A stretch of DNA of 64,000 nt from Bradymonas sediminis. GTDB lineage: Bacteria > Myxococcota_A > Bradymonadia > Bradymonadales > Bradymonadaceae. The notes under the pieces were generated by a model, which worked only from the letters and a program-made list of their open reading frames with translations, searched no databases and had not been told where the DNA came from. Shown one piece after another: positions 43,488-51,386 of this stretch; the first letter of the stretch is position 1, and each line of letters opens with the position of its first letter. The position numbers were made by a program, and so were the translations under genes. The DNA lies in the NCBI RefSeq assembly GCF_003258315.1, contig NZ_CP030032.1, positions 2,829,804 to 2,893,803 of the forward strand, written 5' to 3'.

Positions 43488-43727
43488 ATGGCACGCGTTA
43501 CAGTCGAAGATTGCCTTGAAAAGGTAGAGAATCGTTTTGCACTGGTCATCCTCGCAACCAAGCGTGGACGTGACCTGCGAAATGGCGCGCCGCGTCTTTT
43601 CCCCTCGGGCAACAAAGAGACCGTCCAGGCCCTGCGTGAGATCGGCGCGGGCTTCGTCGAGTTTGACGAGCGCACCAAAAAGAAATTGGCTGCCGTTCTG
43701 ATCCGCGAGAACAAAGAAGACAAATAA
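43488..43727 (+). CDS. rpoZ: RNA polymerase omega subunit
   Basis: 79 residues, the usual size of omega. The N-terminal [20 protein letters not shown] and [10 protein letters not shown] motif with the conserved Arg/Phe/Leu positions identify it, followed by [15 protein letters not shown] and a charged tail. Omega helps fold and protect the beta' subunit and contributes to the ppGpp site in Proteobacteria. The gene stands alone; gmk and spoT, its frequent neighbours, are absent. AGAGAGTT lies before the ATG. Confidence 0.94.
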   Translation: MARVTVEDCLEKVENRFALVILATKRGRDLRNGAPRLFPSGNKETVQALREIGAGFVEFDERTKKKLAAVLIRENKEDK

Positions 43728-43847
43728 TCGCCCCCCGGGTCGATTAAGCTTCTCGCCGACAAATCTGTGCAGAAACGACTTCGCGTCGCGGTGTTTTTAC
43801 CCCGGCGCGTTTTCGTGTTTCTTGAAATATCTCGCGGTGCGCGGGAG

Positions 43848-44495
43848 CTAATTTTTCTTATGGTCCGCGCCGACGATCCACCCCGCCCGCTTCAAATCCT
43901 CAAAGTTCAGGTGCTCTCCGCGGCGCAGCTTCTCCAGCGGGTCCAGCACATCCTGCTCGGACTCAAAGGGCGCAGGCCCCGGCTTGTCGAACTCGCGCCC
44001 CGCCGGCTTCGACTCGCGCCCTAACCATTGCAGCGCGTCGACAAAGCGGTCGAATTTGGCCGACAATTCCTCGTAGATCTGATGGAATATCTCGCCGGAG
44101 CGCTTCACGAGCAGAAGATCGCTGAGTTGCCCGTAGGCAATCCGCCCGATATTGCGATAGTATTGCGACGTCACGGCGCCGCGGCGCGTTAGATGGGCGT
44201 CAAAGAAGCCACAATTAAACAGGCTCGCGTCGCCCAGACGGCGGTATGCCTCGATTTTGAGCTCCCCCGGTTGATTCATCGCGTCGCCCAGCATGAGGCC
44301 TGCGGCGCGCTGAAACCCGAGGTCCTCGCGCAACACAGGGTCGATGCGCACAAAACTCTGGAGCAAATAGACCAGATACGCCTCGGTATTCTCGGAGCTC
44401 TGCAAACCGACCCGGTCGAGCGCGACCTTAAGCTCCTCGCGAAAATAATGAAGTAGATTCGTCGTGCACTGAATGGATGCCTTTGGTGATTTCAT
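43848..44495 (-). CDS. Cytoplasmic protein of unknown function
   Basis: 215 residues, no signal peptide and no membrane segment. It is mostly helical (LLHYFREELKVALDRVGLQS, EAYLVYLLQSFVRIDPVLRE, GEIFHQIYEELSAKFDRFVD). Its C-terminus is rich in Glu and Pro and ends near GWIVGADHKKN. I do not recognise the family. The ATG at 44495 is preceded by GGAGATGAGCG. It is divergent from the PEGA-protein operon with only 26 bp between the start codons, so the two probably share control elements that must overlap the coding starts. Confidence 0.7.
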   Translation of the reverse strand: MKSPKASIQCTTNLLHYFREELKVALDRVGLQSSENTEAYLVYLLQSFVRIDPVLREDLGFQRAAGLMLGDAMNQPGELKIEAYRRLGDASLFNCGFFDAHLTRRGAVTSQYYRNIGRIAYGQLSDLLLVKRSGEIFHQIYEELSAKFDRFVDALQWLGRESKPAGREFDKPGPAPFESEQDVLDPLEKLRRGEHLNFEDLKRAGWIVGADHKKN

Positions 44496-44521
44496 CGCTC
44501 ATCTCCTGCCCAACTGCGTGA

Positions 44522-46162
44522 ATGAAGCATAATCAGTATAGCAATATGAATAACTGGATGCCAAACCGACTCGCCTTCCGCATATATTTCGCGCACTTAG
44601 CGCTCATCGCGGGCCTCTGCGCCCCCGCATCGGTGGCCCAGGCGGCCGACCCACCGCGGGTCGAGGTCGAGCGCCCACAGGTTATTTTGTGGACCTTTAA
44701 GGCCCCGACGACCCCAGCCAACACGCTCGCAAAGCTCCACGCGGGGCTGGGTGAAGCGCTCCCAAATAAAGGTGCGCGCCATCTTTTTGGGGAGAAGGCA
44801 TTGCAGGAGTACGTCGGCGCCAAAACAGCCGCGCCTGCCGAGTGCCTCATTGGCCTGGAATCCTGCGTCTCGCCGCAGACCCTGGCCTTTGACGCGCTGG
44901 ACCTCGCGCTGGTGATCCACGTCGAGCTCTCGCGCTCGGGCGACCAGTGGGTGGCCGATTGTCGCTGGGTGGACCGGCGCGGCGAGGTCGCCGGGCGCGC
45001 CTCACTGCAGGCGCAGACCGAGCGCGACCTGGCCTTCGAGCTGGCCGGCGAGATCTTCAACGCCACCGCCAGCGTCTCGGTCACCAGCGAACCCGCCGGG
45101 GCGCGGGTCGAGATCGACGGCGACCCCGTGGGCACCACGCCGCTCAATTACCGACTCTCACTCGGCGATCACGAATACCGGCTGGAATTGGATAGGTATC
45201 AGACGGTCAGCGGCACCTTTACGCTGCTCGCCGACGCGTCCGAGCGCATCGAGCATCAATTGGAGGCCCAGTCCGGCGCGCTTGTGCTCCTGAACACCCC
45301 GCCCGACGCCCAGATCATCGTGGACGGCGAGCCGCGCGGCCCGGCGAATCACCGCCTCGAATTGCCCGAGGGGAGCTACGAAATCGAAGTGCGCGCCCCG
45401 GGCTATGACACCCACCGCGAGACCCTCGAACTCACCCCGGGCCAGTCGGTGCAGCGCCGCGTGCAGATGGATGAGACCCACCCGCTGCTGCGCGATGTCG
45501 CCGCCGACGCCATCATGCAAAATCGCTATATCGCCCGGCTGACCTACGACCATAGTTTTCAAAGCACCACCTTTGAGGACTACCGAGCATCGCTCGGGGA
45601 GACGCGCTTCTCCTTTCTTTCCTTTCGCCAGGATGGCGAGGCACGCCACGACGTGCGCCGCCTGGTTTCCCCCAACGGCCTGCGTTTAGATTTTAGCTAT
45701 AGCTGGGATAATTTCGGACTGGTGCTGCTCTCGGCGTCCTATCTGTCGACCGCGCTCGACCTCGAGGCGTACGTAAGCTCCTCGGCGGTCGACGACCCGA
45801 TCGAAGTGCGCATCGAGAAGTTGCAGCGCCTCCAGCTTCGCCCGCTGCAACTTCGCTACCGCCACTTCTTCAAAAATGTCGCGGTCTTCGCCGAACTGGG
45901 AAGTGGCATCAATATGGACTGGGTCCGGGCGAGCGGAGATTTACTCGACCCGCCGGTGACCCTGTCGAACTCGGAGGCGTTCTGGAATCTCGGACTCGGC
46001 GCGTCGTATTATTTCACCCATAATTTCTTCGCGACGCTTCGCTATAGCGCGCAATCTTATATCGATGACGGCCCGGGCAGCGAACATATCATCAGCCTTG
46101 GCGTGGGACTCACCGTGCCGAATATTCTTGGCTTTGAACCCGAACCGCCGGAGACCCTATAA
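44522..46162 (+). CDS. PEGA-domain outer-membrane protein
   Basis: 546 residues (a later ATG at 44546 is possible). The signal peptide is FAHLALIAGLCAPASVAQA. An N-terminal domain with a Cys pair (PAECLIGLESCVS) is followed by two PEGA domains, ~182-252 (VTSEPAGARVEIDGDPVGTT) and ~255-325 (LNTPPDAQIIVDGEPRGPAN). Residues ~335-546 are amphipathic beta strands (YIARLTYDHSFQSTTFEDYR, LRLDFSYSWDNFGLVLLSAS, FFATLRYSAQSYIDDG), consistent with an outer-membrane barrel. PEGA domains are surface or periplasmic beta modules. It is the first gene of a tight three-gene operon; its TAA overlaps the next ATG. Confidence 0.82.
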   Translation: MKHNQYSNMNNWMPNRLAFRIYFAHLALIAGLCAPASVAQAADPPRVEVERPQVILWTFKAPTTPANTLAKLHAGLGEALPNKGARHLFGEKALQEYVGAKTAAPAECLIGLESCVSPQTLAFDALDLALVIHVELSRSGDQWVADCRWVDRRGEVAGRASLQAQTERDLAFELAGEIFNATASVSVTSEPAGARVEIDGDPVGTTPLNYRLSLGDHEYRLELDRYQTVSGTFTLLADASERIEHQLEAQSGALVLLNTPPDAQIIVDGEPRGPANHRLELPEGSYEIEVRAPGYDTHRETLELTPGQSVQRRVQMDETHPLLRDVAADAIMQNRYIARLTYDHSFQSTTFEDYRASLGETRFSFLSFRQDGEARHDVRRLVSPNGLRLDFSYSWDNFGLVLLSASYLSTALDLEAYVSSSAVDDPIEVRIEKLQRLQLRPLQLRYRHFFKNVAVFAELGSGINMDWVRASGDLLDPPVTLSNSEAFWNLGLGASYYFTHNFFATLRYSAQSYIDDGPGSEHIISLGVGLTVPNILGFEPEPPETL

Positions 46163-47238
46163 TGATGAAATTACGTCTTTTAGAATCGGGTAAATTTCGC
46201 ACAAAGACGCGCCGTTTCGGGGCGGCCCTGAGCCTGGCGACCGCCTGTGTTTTCCTCGCGTCGCCGGCCTTTGGCGCGCAGAATACCCAGAAATCGGACG
46301 CCACCGCTCAAATCGTGCAGGCCGCGAACGCCTCGTATAATAAGGGTGATTATGCGGACGCGGCCGAGAAATACCGCGCGGTCATTCAGGCCGATCCCGA
46401 GCAGGCGATCGCGTATCGAAACCTCGCCCGCAGCTATTTTTGGCAGGGGATCTACCCGGACGCCGTGGCCTATTATGACTTCTATTTGCGCCTGGCCCCC
46501 GACGCCGACGACCGCGGCCAGGTGCAGTCGGAGCGCCGGCTGTCGGCCTCGCGCGCAGGGGAGCAAATCTGGCGCACGCCGACCTCCCAGGCCGAAGCCC
46601 GCGATGCGCTGAGCGAGGCCATCGAGGACGGGCACGCGTACCGCGCGGGCGCAGGCGGCGCCTGGGGCATCTATCAGACGCTTTTGCGCACCGGCTACGC
46701 CCAACCGGAGCTCGCGGGGCTCAAGCGCCGGCTGGTTCGAAAACTGCTCAATGAGTACGAGGGCCTGCTCGTCCCCGACGCCAATCAACCCGCGCCGCGC
46801 ATGGAACTCGACGATTGGAACCTGCAGCTCGACCGCCTGGCCGCCGCCCGAAGCCTCGCCGATGACCCGGCGTTCCTGAGCGTCATCGACCGCCGGGCTC
46901 CGCTGGCCGAGGCCGCCATCGCGCTGCTCAACGGACGCTTTGACCAGGCCGACTCACTGAGCCGCGCGGCGATCAAAGCCAACCCGGATATGCCCTTTAT
47001 TCGCTGGTTTCAGGTCCGCGCGCTTATCGAATCGACGCGTTATGAAGATGCGCTCAGCGCGCTGGACGAGCTCGAAGCACATCTTCGAACGAGCAACCCA
47101 AAGCTGCTCGATTATTCGGCGACTTTGCGCGCGTCGATCCTTCAACGCGTCGGCCGCGGCGAGGACTCCAGCGATATCTATCTCGACCTCTTGAACCGCC
47201 GGGCCTCGGCCACTCGCAGCGGGGGCAGCGCGCAATGA
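46162..47238 (+). CDS. Exported TPR protein
   Basis: 358 residues. The start overlaps the upstream stop (TAATG); a second ATG follows immediately at 46165. The signal peptide is FGAALSLATACVFLASPAFG. TPR units are clear near the N-terminus (ANASYNKGDYADAAEKYRAV, AYRNLARSYFWQGIYPDAVA) and less regular helices follow. It is probably periplasmic and likely binds the PEGA protein or the lipoprotein encoded on either side. Its 3' end overlaps the next start by four bases (ATGA). Confidence 0.82.
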   Translation: MMKLRLLESGKFRTKTRRFGAALSLATACVFLASPAFGAQNTQKSDATAQIVQAANASYNKGDYADAAEKYRAVIQADPEQAIAYRNLARSYFWQGIYPDAVAYYDFYLRLAPDADDRGQVQSERRLSASRAGEQIWRTPTSQAEARDALSEAIEDGHAYRAGAGGAWGIYQTLLRTGYAQPELAGLKRRLVRKLLNEYEGLLVPDANQPAPRMELDDWNLQLDRLAAARSLADDPAFLSVIDRRAPLAEAAIALLNGRFDQADSLSRAAIKANPDMPFIRWFQVRALIESTRYEDALSALDELEAHLRTSNPKLLDYSATLRASILQRVGRGEDSSDIYLDLLNRRASATRSGGSAQ

Positions 47239-47783
47239 GCCCGACCTCGCCAATATCGAATCGCCCCCTCCGACGCGTCGTGAGCCTTGCCGCCGTCGTC
47301 CTCATGGGCGCTGTATTTGGCGCCTGCGATGAGCACAAGACACCGCCGGCCAGCGGCGAGGCTCAACGCGAGCCGCAGGCGCAGGCCGACGCCCAGGCCC
47401 AGCGCTCGCGCGCGCTAAAGACGCTCACAGATGAAGACGCGACCGATGATGCGCGCCTCGCGAGCATCCACAGCGCCCGGGATCTTCAGATCACCGAGGC
47501 CACGCCGGAACTTCGGAAATTACTCGCCCACGAGAACCCAGACATCGTCGTCGCCGCGGCCGCAGCCCTCGACGGGCTCAACGCCAAAGACGCCGATCTC
47601 GCGCTGATGGAGGCCGCCGGCCACCTCGGCCGAGCCCGCGAATTCGAGCACCTGCGCCAGCTACTCTATATCATCGGAAGCGTCGGCGGGCCGCGCGCGC
47701 GCACCTATTTAGAGACCGTCGCCGAGGGCCACGAATTGAGCGCCATTCAAAATACCGCCCGACAAATCCTCAAGGAAATGTAG
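47235..47783 (+). CDS. HEAT-repeat-like lipoprotein
   Basis: 182 residues. Lipoprotein signal VVSLAAVVLMGAVFGAC, lipobox VFGAC. After a Gln/Ala linker there are helical pairs with HEAT-like spacing (ATPELRKLLAHENPDIVVAA, AAAALDGLNAKDADLALMEA). It is the third gene of the PEGA/TPR operon, translationally coupled by ATGA. It probably forms an envelope scaffold with the two upstream products. No enzymatic motif. Confidence 0.78.
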   Translation: MSPTSPISNRPLRRVVSLAAVVLMGAVFGACDEHKTPPASGEAQREPQAQADAQAQRSRALKTLTDEDATDDARLASIHSARDLQITEATPELRKLLAHENPDIVVAAAAALDGLNAKDADLALMEAAGHLGRAREFEHLRQLLYIIGSVGGPRARTYLETVAEGHELSAIQNTARQILKEM

Positions 47784-47868
47784 GCGCCAGCGAACCGAAC
47801 TTACCGACCGTATTTTTGTTTATTAGAGAAGATACCGGGCGACACCCTCGCCCCTGAAGGAAAGCAAT

Positions 47869-48510
47869 ATGCCCACAAATAGGACTACGCCGCCGTTTAT
47901 CGTCATCGAAGGAATCGACGGCGCTGGCACCACCACCCAGAGCACCTTGCTCCACGACTACTTTCAGGCGCAGGGTCAACCCGCGCTGCTCACCAACGAG
48001 CCGTCCACCGGCGCCATCGGCACGCTGATCCGAAAGATGATCGCGATGCGCCGCGACGAAGACGCGCGCCCGGTTGACCGCGAAACCCTCGCCCTGCTCT
48101 TCGCCGCCGACCGCCTCGACCACCTCAAAGCCGAGGTCGAACCCGCGCTCGCCGCCGGCCAGGTCGTCATCAGCGACCGCTATTATCACTCCAGCTTCGC
48201 CTACCAGGGCGACAGCGTCGCGGGCTCGGATGCCCTCGACCTGCGCTGGATCCGCACCCTCAACGAGCGCGCCCGCACCCCCGACCTCACCGTCTTTTTG
48301 CACGCGCCGGTCGACCTATGCCTGGAGCGCCTCGGCGAGCGCGACGCCCACGACGTCTTCGAAACCCGCGAGCACCTGACCCTCATGGAGCAACGCTACG
48401 ACCAGATCATGGCGCTTCTGCAGGCCGAAGGCGAGCATATCATCCGCCTCGACGCCTCACTTCCCCGCCAAACCCTGGCCGAAATGATCCGCGAAAAAGT
48501 CGCACGCTAA
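47869..48510 (+). CDS. tmk: Thymidylate kinase with variant P-loop
   Basis: 213 residues, normal for Tmk, which phosphorylates dTMP to dTDP. Landmarks are the P-loop region EGIDGAGTTTQ, the NEPSTGAIG segment after strand 2, the catalytic-lid neighbourhood VVISDRYYHSSFAYQG (DRY motif) and ERLGERDAHDVFETRE. The Walker A lysine is replaced: residue 21 is Thr (GAGTTT rather than GAGKTT). The rest of the fold is intact, so it is probably functional with a variant nucleotide site, but this should be tested. It is 85 bp after the HEAT lipoprotein gene. Confidence 0.9.
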   Translation: MPTNRTTPPFIVIEGIDGAGTTTQSTLLHDYFQAQGQPALLTNEPSTGAIGTLIRKMIAMRRDEDARPVDRETLALLFAADRLDHLKAEVEPALAAGQVVISDRYYHSSFAYQGDSVAGSDALDLRWIRTLNERARTPDLTVFLHAPVDLCLERLGERDAHDVFETREHLTLMEQRYDQIMALLQAEGEHIIRLDASLPRQTLAEMIREKVAR

Positions 48511-48540
48511 GAAAGATTACAGCCCACCGCCAACCCAAAC

Positions 48541-49377
48541 TCAGCGCCACTCACCCGCGATCACTTCCGCATGCCCACGCGCCTCCGGCGTGTCAACGTC
48601 CTGCCACAGGTGCTCGCCGAGGTCCCAGAACGCCATCGCGCCGCGCGCGTCCAGGCGGCGCACCGCGTCCGAGGTGCAGCAGTCGCCGCGCGCATCGCGC
48701 TCGGCGCGCAACGCCTGCGCAAAGCCGGCGCCACACCAGAAGAGACCGGCGTCGACCAGCTCGAATTCGGGCAGGTCTTTGCCGATGGCGCCGAGCGGCG
48801 CATCCTGGGGCGCCACGCCCCTGGCCAGCGCCGCCTTGTCGAAGGCCAATTTATTGGCGTCGGGCATATCGAAGATGCTGTCGAGCTTCTGGTCGACGAC
48901 CAACATGCCCTGGACGCCGTCGCTGCGGTCGCCGTAGGCCGGCGCGAAGGTCTCGCGCAGCTTCAAAAACATCGCCGGGTCGAAGAGGTGGTCGCTCATC
49001 GTCAGCCAGAACGGCACGGCCGCCTCGCCGATATTTGCCAGCGCGTCGTCGACACCGGCCAGCACGGAGATGCCGTTGGAGGTCTTGAAATCGGGGTTAT
49101 GCGCGCAGCGAACCGTGATGGACTCGCGCTTTTCGCCCTCGGCGATCGCCCGGGCCAGCACTTCGTTTTCGTAGCCGGTGACCACCGTCACGTGGCTCAC
49201 GCCGAGGCGATGAAAATTCTCAAGATGGCGCGATAGCATCGTGCGCCCGCCGATCTTCACGAGCAATTTATGCCCCTCATCGGCCTGCAAACGACTGCCA
49301 AATCCGGCCGCCAAGATCACGGCGTGGGAAGTGGGCATGGGTGAACTTTCGGTCGATTCGCGGGAGGATTGGATCAT
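48541..49377 (-). CDS. Nucleotidyltransferase of the inositol/choline-phosphate cytidylyltransferase type
   Basis: 278 residues from the ATG at 49377; a later ATG at 49338 (MPTSHAVILAAG) is a good alternative. The N-terminal nucleotide-binding motif is HAVILAAGFGSRL. HKLLVKIGGRTMLSRHLENF and VTVVTGYENEV follow. FKTSNGISVLAG and LTMSDHLFDP resemble IPCT-type enzymes, which make CDP-inositol or CDP-choline from CTP. It carries no transferase domain for the second step (DIPP synthase), so if it is an IPCT, its partner must lie elsewhere. It could instead act on another sugar- or alcohol-phosphate. Cytoplasmic. Confidence 0.8.
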   Translation of the reverse strand: MIQSSRESTESSPMPTSHAVILAAGFGSRLQADEGHKLLVKIGGRTMLSRHLENFHRLGVSHVTVVTGYENEVLARAIAEGEKRESITVRCAHNPDFKTSNGISVLAGVDDALANIGEAAVPFWLTMSDHLFDPAMFLKLRETFAPAYGDRSDGVQGMLVVDQKLDSIFDMPDANKLAFDKAALARGVAPQDAPLGAIGKDLPEFELVDAGLFWCGAGFAQALRAERDARGDCCTSDAVRRLDARGAMAFWDLGEHLWQDVDTPEARGHAEVIAGEWR

Positions 49378-49562
49378 GAGGTTACTTCGTTTCGGCACAA
49401 AAATTAGGGCGGCTATTCTAAATCGGCGCGTCTGCGCCGACCCATCGAGGAAACCTTCGCAAAAGTCGGCGAGCAAATCTAGCAGCGAATTTCGCGCACG
49501 CGCGCGTTTTAAGCCCGAAGATCGCTGCTGAATGCGGCTTGGATGGAATAATTTGGCTTGAT

Positions 49563-49591
49563 TTGAGTGTTTTCGAGTGTGTGGTTATACT
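49563..49591 (+). promoter_or_regulatory. Strong candidate sigma-70 promoter
   Basis: TTGAGT and TATACT separated by exactly 17 bp. Transcription would start near 49598, which favours the ATG at 49637 over earlier starts of the membrane protein. Confidence 0.65.
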
Positions 49592-49636
49592 CTAATGAGT
49601 AGCCAACACAGAACTTCCCACGCCCGAGAGTCCATT

Positions 49637-50281
49637 ATGCAACCAGCAAGGTCGATGAAGAATTTCATGCGCGAGTCCGCCCTATGGACGGTGGCCAACG
49701 CGTTGGGCGTCTTGATTCCAACGACGCTCGCCTATGTCCTGATGCACGGGTTCCTCGGGCTGCCGATGTTTAAGGTGTCCGTGGTGATCTCGGCGACCGC
49801 CTTGCTGACGCTGACCTGGGGAAGTTGGTCGGGGCTGGTGTGGGCGCAAAACCGCCTGCTGCGCGCCTCAATGCAGATGATGACGGTACTGCCGGGGCTG
49901 CTGCTGTTGGGGATGGCCGCCGCCGGCTTCTATGTCGGCCAGGGCGCGTTTATCCTGTGGGTCGGCCTCGCCGCCACCGGCGTGGGCACCGTCGCCGCGA
50001 GTTTTATGCTCGCCCGCAATGTCGCGATGACCGCCGTCTGCACCTCGCCGCGCCGATTCTTCAGCGGCCTGGCCCTCTTCCCGCTCTTCGCGACCTCGGG
50101 CAGCGGCCTCGTCTACCTCCTCTGGTATAGCTTCGTGAGCAAGCCTTTTTCGAGCGATTGGCGCGCCATCTTTAGCCTCTCGTTCTTCTTTATCACCACC
50201 ATGGCCATCGTCCTGGTGTCGACGATTATCCCGGCCATCGCGACGGTGGTCTGCCGCCGCATCGCCGCCCAGCGCGACTAA
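49637..50281 (+). CDS. Multi-pass membrane protein of unknown function
   Basis: 214 residues from the ATG at 49637; frames open further upstream (49577 GTG, 49595 ATG), but those starts lie at or before the predicted transcription start. About six hydrophobic segments are visible, among them LWTVANALGVLIPTTLAYVL, FKVSVVISATALLTLTWG, MMTVLPGLLLLGMAAAGFYV, ALFPLFATSGSGLVYLLWYS and IFSLSFFFITTMAIVLVST. No signature identifies a transporter or enzyme. It is probably in the inner membrane. A hairpin at 50309-50331 follows the stop. Confidence 0.7.
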   Translation: MQPARSMKNFMRESALWTVANALGVLIPTTLAYVLMHGFLGLPMFKVSVVISATALLTLTWGSWSGLVWAQNRLLRASMQMMTVLPGLLLLGMAAAGFYVGQGAFILWVGLAATGVGTVAASFMLARNVAMTAVCTSPRRFFSGLALFPLFATSGSGLVYLLWYSFVSKPFSSDWRAIFSLSFFFITTMAIVLVSTIIPAIATVVCRRIAAQRD

Positions 50282-50308
50282 TCGCAGCCGCGCTGAGCAA
50301 CCGATCAC

Positions 50309-50331
50309 CGACGGGGCGCCCTGCCCCGTCG
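50309..50331 (+). terminator. GC-rich hairpin after the membrane protein gene
   Basis: A perfect 9-bp stem CGACGGGGC / GCCCCGTCG with loop GCCCT, 28 bp after the stop. There is no T run, so its role as a terminator is uncertain. Confidence 0.45.
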
Positions 50332-50424
50332 CGCCTTGCCCGCCTTCCATTATATTAAAATCACCGCCATTCATGTTATGCTCGACGCTCGATTCACCCG
50401 CCCGCCCATCGCGAAGGCATATCG

Positions 50425-50829
50425 ATGGATCTGACCTATAAAATTGTTCGACGCCTGCTGCGAGACCACGAAGTTGGTTTTAGCCGCAACCAGAATTTCG
50501 AGGCCTACGAGGACCCGCGGGTCCAACGGGCGCGGCGTATCTTTCGCCACCTTCGCAGCGTCGAAAATGACTTGCTCCAGATCGCCCCGGGTGACCCTGA
50601 GGCGCGGGTCGAACTCGACACGGTCGAGCGCGATGAGGAGCGCGTCGTGATCCGCCTCGTCTTCGCGAACGCCGGCGGGCGACGGGTCAGCATTTTATCC
50701 GCCAAGCATTGGGAATTATTGCTCGAAAACGACCGCGTCACCGACATCTTGCGGGAGTTGCTTGAGCGCGCTACCACTGAAACCCGTGAATCCATTCAGG
50801 CAATAATGCCAGCTAATTGGCCAGATTAA
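50425..50829 (+). CDS. Small cytoplasmic protein of unknown function
   Basis: 134 residues, highly charged, no signal or membrane segment. It has a helical N-terminus (TYKIVRRLLRDHEVGFSRNQ), a beta-rich middle (ARVELDTVERDEERVVIRLV) and a helical C-terminus (VTDILRELLERATTETRESI). I do not recognise the family. GAAGG lies ahead of the ATG. The next gene starts 20 bp after its stop, so they could be co-transcribed. Confidence 0.68.
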   Translation: MDLTYKIVRRLLRDHEVGFSRNQNFEAYEDPRVQRARRIFRHLRSVENDLLQIAPGDPEARVELDTVERDEERVVIRLVFANAGGRRVSILSAKHWELLLENDRVTDILRELLERATTETRESIQAIMPANWPD

Positions 50830-50849
50830 TTTCTAATAGGGTCTTTAAA

Positions 50850-51344
50850 ATGACTGCAATGACTATGTCGAAACGCCTCGCCTTCTCTCTTCTTTCGATG
50901 CTCTTTGTCGGCCTGGTGCTCAGCGCCTGCTCGACCGCCCCGCCGATGCCCGAAGCCCAGCCCATGCCGGCTGACCGCGACTTCACCGGTGTTTGGTACT
51001 CCCCGCAATTCGAGCATATGAACCTGCGCCAGACCGGTGGCCGCGTCGCCGGTGTGTACACCTACCGCGAAGGCGGACGCATCGAGGGAACAGTCAACGG
51101 AAATACCCTCACCTTCACCTGGATTGAGCCGGGCGACAAACAACGCGCCCGCCGCACGCTCCAAGGCGCCGCCTACCTGCAGTTGGTCGAGAGCAGCGAC
51201 CCGAACCACGACTACGAGCTCGTGGGCGAGTGGGGCTATAATGAGGACTCCCAGGGCGCCGGGCCCTGGACCGCGACCTGGGTGCGAAAGCTACTCCCCG
51301 ATGACCCGCTGACCCTGGAGAACCTGAAGAAATCACGCAACTAA
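50850..51344 (+). CDS. Lipoprotein of unknown function
   Basis: 164 residues from the ATG at 50850 (an in-frame TTG at 50817 is unlikely). The lipoprotein signal is LAFSLLSMLFVGLVLSAC. The mature part contains DFTGVWYSPQFEHMNLRQTG, GVYTYREGGRIEGTVNGNTL and ATWVRKLLPDDPLTLENLK, a pattern of Gly/Trp-rich beta strands like small calycin-type or lipid-binding-like domains. The exact family is not recognised. It precedes the TldD-like gene by 42 bp on the same strand. Confidence 0.72.
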   Translation: MTAMTMSKRLAFSLLSMLFVGLVLSACSTAPPMPEAQPMPADRDFTGVWYSPQFEHMNLRQTGGRVAGVYTYREGGRIEGTVNGNTLTFTWIEPGDKQRARRTLQGAAYLQLVESSDPNHDYELVGEWGYNEDSQGAGPWTATWVRKLLPDDPLTLENLKKSRN

Positions 51345-51386
51345 ACCCCCTGGGCTGCTGCAAATCATCGACTCGGAACGCCGTTC

